DNA of 52,354 bases from a virus: the IMG/VR virus record IMGVR_UViG_3300032322_001410, positions 1 to 52,354 of that record; one strand, 5' to 3'. The notes under the pieces are model-generated. The model made no database searches. It was not told the origin of the DNA and worked only from the letters and a program-made list of their open reading frames with translations. Numbering within the stretch: position 1 is the stretch's first letter; every line of letters begins with the position of its first letter. The position numbers and the translations under genes were made by a program. Shown piece by piece: positions 47,343 through 52,354 of this stretch.

Positions 47343-48073
47343 TTTTGTTGTGCTGGAATCAAATAAGTATAGACTGCTAATCCTGTGTCAACTACAATTT
47401 CACAGGCACCCTGATTACTAATTCTCATTTTCTTGTCACCTACCAAACTAAGGATGTTACTGATTTCTTTAACTGGCCACTTCCATCCATGTGTAAGTAC
47501 ATTATCAACATTGCTTTGAAAAACAAAACTACCATTATGAGTAGAAGGGTCACCAAAATAAACTTTTAACTCGTTATTCTCAGTAATCATTCTAAACTTA
47601 TCTTCTTCACTGTTAGCTGATGCTTGCTTTTTCAAACGCATAATGCCATTTACCGCTGGTTCAAATTCTAACTGATATGTTGGTTTATGTAATTTAAAGT
47701 TTTTAACCTTTTCTTGAATAATCGATTCTGACATTAAACGATATTCATTTTTAAAGTCTTTAGTTGCTGTGTGAAAAGAAATGCTTTCTGGAACTAATTT
47801 TCCATTCTCGTCTGTTTTCTTGTTAACCATAATGATAGACGCATCATCGTATTCCTCAAAACTTAAAATAGTTTTTAGTTTTCCTAAATTAGGCATACCG
47901 AATGTACCTATAAATTCAGGATGAGGAGTTTTGAATACACCAGTAATAACCAAAGTTTTGTCAGCAGAAACCGCATGAATTTCTGTTACTGTGTCTGAAC
48001 CTAATATTTTTATTTGCTCAATCGTTTCAATTACTGAAACGTTTTTAATAATGTCATTTAAAATGTTTTTCAT
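47339..48073 (-). CDS. 45: DNA polymerase sliding clamp (T4 gp45-like)
   Basis: 244 residues (T4 gp45 is 228). Encircles DNA and holds the polymerase; in T4 it also activates late transcription. Recognised from position next to the polymerase, the beta-rich layout with ADKTLVITGVF, FIGTFGMPNLGKLKTILSFE, FRMITENNELKVYFGDPSTH and the C-terminal GACEIVVDTGLAVYTYLIPA. A ribosome site AAAGGAT precedes ATG 48073. Confidence 0.92.
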   Translation of the reverse strand: MKNILNDIIKNVSVIETIEQIKILGSDTVTEIHAVSADKTLVITGVFKTPHPEFIGTFGMPNLGKLKTILSFEEYDDASIIMVNKKTDENGKLVPESISFHTATKDFKNEYRLMSESIIQEKVKNFKLHKPTYQLEFEPAVNGIMRLKKQASANSEEDKFRMITENNELKVYFGDPSTHNGSFVFQSNVDNVLTHGWKWPVKEISNILSLVGDKKMRISNQGACEIVVDTGLAVYTYLIPAQQK

Positions 48074-48115
48074 GTTTATCCTTTAAGTTTGAATATTTAA
48101 ATTGCGTCATTACGT

Positions 48116-48144
48116 ATAATAATGGAATTTATTGCAAAAAGCAA
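48116..48144 (-). promoter_or_regulatory. Promoter upstream of the sliding clamp gene
   Basis: TTGCTT at 48144-48139 and TATTAT at 48121-48116, 17-base spacer, in the gap between polymerase and clamp genes. Same -35 as the rnh-like gene promoter. The TTGC/GCAA hairpin here may also partly stop readthrough from the polymerase gene. Confidence 0.55.
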
Positions 48145-48151
48145 CATTATT

Positions 48152-50860
48152 TTACCCGAAGGTAATAAAAGATTCAAATGTTGACCTTATATTAGTACTA
48201 TCTCGTATGTTCCAATCTAGCACCCCCAATAAATTGTCTATCTTCTCATCTACAAGTGTTGTTTCCATTGCTTCATCATCAAATGGAAGTTCAACAAACC
48301 ATTTAGGTAGTCTTAACTCGTCTGTCGGATACGCAATACTTGTAAAGTTTAATGGATTACTTCTAAGTTTACATACAACAATTTTCATACCATCAACAAT
48401 TTTCTGACTGTAATTGTCACCATGTACTTTGCGTAGATAGTTCCAATTCAATGCGGCTCTAACATGACCAGGCATATTTGCTTTACCTGTTGCGCTAGTA
48501 GCTTCTTTTTCACCATACATAGTTAAATTGTTTACTGATTTAGGACTACCCTTTGTCCAACTATCTTGTTCACTTAGTTTAGTTTTAAAAGTTTTTACTA
48601 CTTCAACAATTTCATTACGGTCTTTACCTGCCAAAACCATTTCTAAAACTTGCATCAGAAAATCTTGAACTTGTTTAGGAGTATCAGCACGTTTTAGGTC
48701 TAGACCCATTGCTTTAATCTTACCCATGCTGCCATTAGTATCTAGACGTTTTCCTTCTTTGTCATAGATATTAATAGCATAACGTTTTTTAGTAATGAAT
48801 AATGTTCTGTCACCGATCAATTCACGTCCAGCTTTAATAATCGAACCATTCTTTCTCGGACAATGAAATGCACGTTCCATAAATGATGGGAAGCTATCAT
48901 TAATTTGATCTGCGATATTATCGTAAAGTGTTATGCATAGTTCTTTACTCCAGTTAATTTCACCTTTCGCAATATCATCTTTGAGTACAGGTAAGGCACT
49001 GAAATAACAACTATCAGTATCTCCATATACGATTGCAGTGCCATCATGGTTGTATTCACCTGCAATACATTCATTTATTTGGCTCATCATATGTTTTGTA
49101 ATCTGACGACCACTTAATGTAACGCTTTGACCAATACGTTTATCATAAAATCTACAATGCTCATTTAATAGTGCGCCATATGCAGAGTTGAGTAGAATCT
49201 TTCGGACTAATTGACGTTTATCCCAATACTCTTTGTCATAGTCGGTTGTTGATTCTTTTAGTTTCTTCTGCATATCTTTACGATCACTATACCAACGTGT
49301 GAGTAGTCCGGGAATCACGCCTTCTTGCTCGTAAGTAAAGATAGTACCATTAGCACTTAGTATGTATGGATTGTTACTATCAAAAACAAATTTCCATATT
49401 TCTGCCGCACTCATTTCTATGCTACGACCATCTTCATAATCAATGGTTAGCATTGTACCACGTTCTTGGTTCATGATTGCTGCGTATTCTAAACTACCAA
49501 ACAATCCTTCCCACAAGATACTACCAGTAACGCCTTCATCTTCGTTCTTTCTGCGTTTCTTTTCTTTTGCCAAACGCATACTTTTTTCATACATGTATTG
49601 ATTAGTTAAGGTTTGTCTAACTTGTCCGACAATGGTTTCTGGCGCCATGTTAAGAGCGCGGATCGCTGACGGGTAGAGACTGTTGATATCGACTGCCCCA
49701 ACGTATTCGTGAATGCCCCTTTTGGGCGTAGCAACATAGGCACCTGCTGCTTGCTGTTCGTCATCTGTTTCCTTTCGTAATTTATCAGGTACAACAACAC
49801 CTCGTTCATGTGCTTCATTAAAAATTGCCATTTCAATCATTGCCACCGAACCCATAACAGTCGGAAGCAACACAGTATTTTCATGTGCAAGTGCGTTAGC
49901 TAAATCTAAAAATTTTAATTTATTATGAATCTTAACCAACAGCATTGTATCTTGTCGATTGTATTCTAAGAATTTTTTAAAATCTTTATTATAAAGTTGG
50001 TCTAATGTGCCTTCATATTGAGTTTTATTTTCACCAACTTCCATTTCACCAATGAAATCTAGCTTGTAACTATGTCTGGATTCGTAGTTATACTTTTTAT
50101 ATAACTGCAAATAGTCCATATGTATTCGCCCAATTAAATCATATGTGGTTTCTTCTTTACCAAATCGTTCATATGTACGTGCTTTAGGCAATTGACCGAG
50201 CAGACAAAATTTACGTGTATCATCTTTGCTCATTACTCTAGTGACACGATTTACCATATATGGAATATCATATCCTTCTGAGTTCCAACCAGTCAATACA
50301 TCTGCATCTTCAATCAACTGAAAAAATGTTTCGAACATTTCTACTTCTGTTTTGAACGACAAACAATTTTCAAACTCATTTGTTATTTCTTGTGCAGTTT
50401 CAACACTCATATGTTTCGGCTTGATACACAATGTAATCAATTGGTCTAGCCAATCAAGATACATTGATATTGCTGTTACCATATTGAATGGATCACTAGT
50501 TGGACTAAACCCTTTGTCAGGATCAAAGTCAACTTCAATATCAAAGAAACATGTATGTAACTTTGGAGCTTCTACATTAAGATAATTTTCACTCAAACAA
50601 CGAAAAACTACATTAACATCACTTTCAAATAATTTTTTATTTGAATGTATTCGTCGCTCTTTTTCAAACTCGCTACGTTTACGTGTACTGAACCTACTAA
50701 CAGGATCGCCATACATACTACGATGCTTACCTTTTAGGTCACTATAGTAAAATACATAATTGGCAGGATATTCACGATAGGCTCGTTTGCCCTCAGGCGT
50801 TCGTTCTACGACATAGATTTTATCACCATCTCTGTCGTGCAATGCATCAACGTATGACAT
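48152..50860 (-). CDS. 43: Family B DNA polymerase (T4 gp43-like)
   Basis: 902 residues (T4 gp43: 898). The replicative polymerase with proofreading. Exonuclease motif FDIEV (about 106-110, D and E ligands), palm motif A DINSLYPSAIR (about 388), motif C YGDTDSCYFS (about 611). N-terminal region MSYVDALHDRDGDKIYVVER is gp43-like. Followed by the sliding clamp on the same strand. No interruption, intron or frameshift seen. Confidence 0.97.
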   Translation of the reverse strand: MSYVDALHDRDGDKIYVVERTPEGKRAYREYPANYVFYYSDLKGKHRSMYGDPVSRFSTRKRSEFEKERRIHSNKKLFESDVNVVFRCLSENYLNVEAPKLHTCFFDIEVDFDPDKGFSPTSDPFNMVTAISMYLDWLDQLITLCIKPKHMSVETAQEITNEFENCLSFKTEVEMFETFFQLIEDADVLTGWNSEGYDIPYMVNRVTRVMSKDDTRKFCLLGQLPKARTYERFGKEETTYDLIGRIHMDYLQLYKKYNYESRHSYKLDFIGEMEVGENKTQYEGTLDQLYNKDFKKFLEYNRQDTMLLVKIHNKLKFLDLANALAHENTVLLPTVMGSVAMIEMAIFNEAHERGVVVPDKLRKETDDEQQAAGAYVATPKRGIHEYVGAVDINSLYPSAIRALNMAPETIVGQVRQTLTNQYMYEKSMRLAKEKKRRKNEDEGVTGSILWEGLFGSLEYAAIMNQERGTMLTIDYEDGRSIEMSAAEIWKFVFDSNNPYILSANGTIFTYEQEGVIPGLLTRWYSDRKDMQKKLKESTTDYDKEYWDKRQLVRKILLNSAYGALLNEHCRFYDKRIGQSVTLSGRQITKHMMSQINECIAGEYNHDGTAIVYGDTDSCYFSALPVLKDDIAKGEINWSKELCITLYDNIADQINDSFPSFMERAFHCPRKNGSIIKAGRELIGDRTLFITKKRYAINIYDKEGKRLDTNGSMGKIKAMGLDLKRADTPKQVQDFLMQVLEMVLAGKDRNEIVEVVKTFKTKLSEQDSWTKGSPKSVNNLTMYGEKEATSATGKANMPGHVRAALNWNYLRKVHGDNYSQKIVDGMKIVVCKLRSNPLNFTSIAYPTDELRLPKWFVELPFDDEAMETTLVDEKIDNLLGVLDWNIRDSTNIRSTFESFITFG

Positions 50861-51120
50861 TAAATAGTTTTACCTACTGTGGTAAGAATATTTTCTAATA
50901 GTTCTTGTTCTTGTTGAGTTTTACTGAATTCTGCTTTGTGTGCAACACGAATGGCTTTTTTGAGTACGCTTGGCTTTACTTCTAGTTCTTCTGCTACTGC
51001 TTTAATGGTATCACTAAGTCCACCATTTAATGTTTCAACTTCATTCATGACCTGCATTCCTTCATTAATGAGTTGGGTTAGTTTTAATTTTTGATCTGCG
51101 GAAAAGGTTCTGTTGTCCAA
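50860..51120 (-). CDS. dsbA: DsbA-like double-stranded DNA-binding protein
   Basis: 86 residues from TTG 51120, with AGGAG well placed; no ATG fits. Close in size to T4 DsbA (89), which binds double-stranded DNA near late promoters. LKLTQLINEGMQVMNEVETL, DTIKAVAEELEVKPSVLKKA and IRVAHKAEFSKTQQ fit the same layout. Overlaps the polymerase start (TAATG), so the two genes are co-transcribed. Confidence 0.72.
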   Translation of the reverse strand: MDNRTFSADQKLKLTQLINEGMQVMNEVETLNGGLSDTIKAVAEELEVKPSVLKKAIRVAHKAEFSKTQQEQELLENILTTVGKTI

Positions 51121-51143
51121 TTTGAACTCCTATAAAATGAATA

Positions 51144-51770
51144 TTAATTATACACATCACTTGTAGTAAATGCAAGTTTTTGTTTATCCAATACTAGCTT
51201 TTTAACTAGTTTTGGTAATCCTGGGTTAACATGTAAAGCATGTGGCATCAACTCATGTCTGATATAATTGCGAATGTATTTGGTATCCGTATTAGATTGG
51301 TCTTCGATCCAACCACATTCGTGTCGTTCTGCCCAATCGATTAAATCATGTTTAGTTGTAGTAAGAAATGGGCGTAATACATTGTTTCGTTGTGCAGGGA
51401 TAACTTTTGGATTACCATGCATACATGACCAAATATATGTTTCAACACAATCATCTAAATGATGCGCAGTAACAACTGGATCTTTAAACGATTCTAAAAA
51501 TTTATATCGCTCATCTCTCCAAAACTCTTGACTACTCACACCATCGGGATAATCTTTAGTAAGATGACCAACTACTAATGGCAATTCTCTAGCACTAGCA
51601 AAGTCTTGTACAAACCGATGTGCCAATTCACTTGTTTTTGTACCATGATGAAAGAATGCCAATGTGACATCGTGTTTTCTATGCAAGAAATCGGCAATGG
51701 CTACACTATCCACGCCACCGCTAAATGCGATAACTAATTTTTTGGGTAGTGGGAAGAGTAATTTGATCAT
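51144..51770 (-). CDS. tilS: TilS-like tRNA(Ile)-lysidine synthase
   Basis: 208 residues. PP-loop ATPase with SGGVDS (17-22), AHHLDDCVETYIW, RPFLTTTKHDLIDWAERHEC and IEDQSNTDTKYIRNYIRHEL, the N-terminal catalytic half of TilS. It converts the anticodon C34 of tRNA-Ile2 to lysidine for AUA reading. The C-terminal tRNA-binding domains are missing, as in shortened forms. No tRNA gene is present here, so it would act on host or distant phage tRNA. Promoter -10 ends six bases before the ATG (possible leaderless). Confidence 0.85.
   Translation of the reverse strand: MIKLLFPLPKKLVIAFSGGVDSVAIADFLHRKHDVTLAFFHHGTKTSELAHRFVQDFASARELPLVVGHLTKDYPDGVSSQEFWRDERYKFLESFKDPVVTAHHLDDCVETYIWSCMHGNPKVIPAQRNNVLRPFLTTTKHDLIDWAERHECGWIEDQSNTDTKYIRNYIRHELMPHALHVNPGLPKLVKKLVLDKQKLAFTTSDVYN
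51147..51175 (-). promoter_or_regulatory. Promoter for dsbA and DNA polymerase
   Basis: TTGCAT at 51175-51170 and TATAAT at 51152-51147, 17-base spacer, located at the 3' end of the TilS-like gene. Likely drives the dsbA-like gene and polymerase. Confidence 0.65.
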
Positions 51771-51776
51771 CTATAT

Positions 51777-51805
51777 ATTATAGCATAGATGTGTAAAATA
51801 AACAA
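51777..51805 (-). promoter_or_regulatory. Promoter of the TilS-like gene
   Basis: TTGTTT at 51805-51800 and TATAAT at 51782-51777, 17-base spacer. The ATG (51770) is six bases beyond the -10 box, so the mRNA could be leaderless. Confidence 0.6.
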
Positions 51806-51816
51806 CTAGTTTGGAT

Positions 51817-52354
51817 TTAGATAAATCCTGTATCCAGTGCCTCTAAATTCTTTTCTAATTGCCAACGATTTTTAGGAAATTTATTGATGTAAGCATCAAG
51901 CATATTTTCCCAGCTATCGCCCATTCTTGTAATAATGGTTGGGCCTGCTACAGGATTATCTCGCTCATCCATTATTTGACCATATTCAAAATCTATATCC
52001 AAATCATCGGAATCGGCCACTTCATCCCAATCGTAACCAGCATAGTCACTTGATTGGCGGGCATAATCCATAGCATCATCATCGTTTCTTACTGGCTGAT
52101 CATCAATAGATATACCAAAGTGAAATTGATATTTTTCTCCTGGATATTTAGGCTTTTTAGGTATTGCAATAAGTAATGGTGCGATGCCATAATAATATTT
52201 GAACATATTATTACCTTTAGTAGCAGCAGTGCACCAGCGTGTGCCTTGTCCATAGTAACATGAAGCATGTACATCTTCTGGTACAATTACACGCCAATTT
52301 TCATCATCATATAATGTAAATGCACGACCTTTATCTTTTAGTTCTGCTTTATCA
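51817..52354 (-). CDS. Conserved phage protein, N-terminus beyond window edge
   Basis: The frame is open to the right edge, so an apparent start at ATG 52206 is internal. At least 178 residues are visible. Upstream of that ATG the sequence reads WRVIVPEDVHASCYYGQGTR, then WCTAATKGNNMFKYYYGIAP, followed by IPKKPKYPGEKYQFHFG and an acidic region (DWDEVADSDDLDIDFEYGQI). The WCTA...N.F.YY...PL pattern belongs to a conserved phage protein I recall without a firm name. The stop codon sits in an inverted repeat (GGATTTA/TAAATCC at 51813-51828). Confidence 0.7.
   Translation of the reverse strand, partial: DKAELKDKGRAFTLYDDENWRVIVPEDVHASCYYGQGTRWCTAATKGNNMFKYYYGIAPLLIAIPKKPKYPGEKYQFHFGISIDDQPVRNDDDAMDYARQSSDYAGYDWDEVADSDDLDIDFEYGQIMDERDNPVAGPTIITRMGDSWENMLDAYINKFPKNRWQLEKNLEALDTGFI

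Noticed and set aside
51144-51770. Assignment as QueC, which would complete the deazaguanine pathway
   Set aside because: The PP-loop is shared, but HHLDDCVET and EDQSNTDTKYIRN are TilS motifs and the QueC C-terminal zinc cysteines are missing.
1-52354. tRNA, rRNA, CRISPR array, insertion sequence or integrase
   Set aside because: No cloverleaf with a T-loop, direct-repeat array, transposase or recombinase motif was recognised on reading. A tRNAscan run would be decisive.

Overview
The window is a stretch of a large, AT-rich, T4-type myovirus genome. Evidence: a T4 gp43-like family B DNA polymerase, a gp45-like sliding clamp, an Rnh/FEN-like nuclease, a gp30-like ATP-dependent DNA ligase, a DsbA-like DNA-binding protein and a T4-type dCMP deaminase. 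They lie among dozens of tightly packed short genes, many joined by ATGA or TAATG overlaps. Almost everything is on the minus strand. No tRNA, rRNA, insertion sequence, CRISPR array or attachment site was seen, and no intergenic gap exceeds 300 bases. The host is unknown. By memory of the families, DnaK looks betaproteobacterial and there is an adhesin-E-like protein, so a Gram-negative freshwater or marine host is plausible. No tree was computed.

Layout. 1-1.0 kb: an edge-truncated gene and a DUF4337-like membrane protein. 1.1-6.3 kb (plus strand): three glycine-rich tail adhesins, the third carrying an FN3 domain and four putative-Ig repeats, interleaved with a secreted adhesin-E-like protein and small genes. 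6.3-13.9 kb: dCMP deaminase, cupin-like, HTH, metallophosphoesterase and SWIM zinc-finger genes plus many short conserved phage genes. 13.9-22.1 kb: a protein-quality-control block of clpP, clpS, hsp20, dnaK, clpX and ribosomal protein bS21, with a SprT-like protease, a dockerin/EF-hand-like protein and a phosphatase-like protein between them. 22.1-26.8 kb: two lipoproteins, a coiled-coil membrane protein and small zinc-ribbon or membrane proteins. 26.8-33.9 kb: DNA ligase and a dense run of small genes, several driven by near-identical strong sigma70-type promoters (likely early, host-takeover genes). 33.9-45.4 kb: FEN-like nuclease, UvdE, GalE and two glycosyltransferases, and folE, queD and queE with a Lar-like protein. 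45.4-52.4 kb: DpdA-like transglycosylase, sliding clamp, DNA polymerase, DsbA-like and TilS-like proteins, and a second edge-truncated gene.

How the parts may work together. FolE, QueD, QueE and DpdA are most of a pathway that puts a 7-deazaguanine base into phage DNA to evade restriction (QueC is not in the window). The Clp and chaperone genes could form a phage-controlled folding and proteolysis system. The phage ClpX keeps the IGF loop for docking on ClpP, and the phage ClpP starts at the mature N-terminus with no propeptide.

The two most unusual non-coding signals are a structured RNA element repeated in the leaders of dnaK and hsp20, with compensatory changes in its stem, and a six-copy promoter family with an invariant 14-base core.
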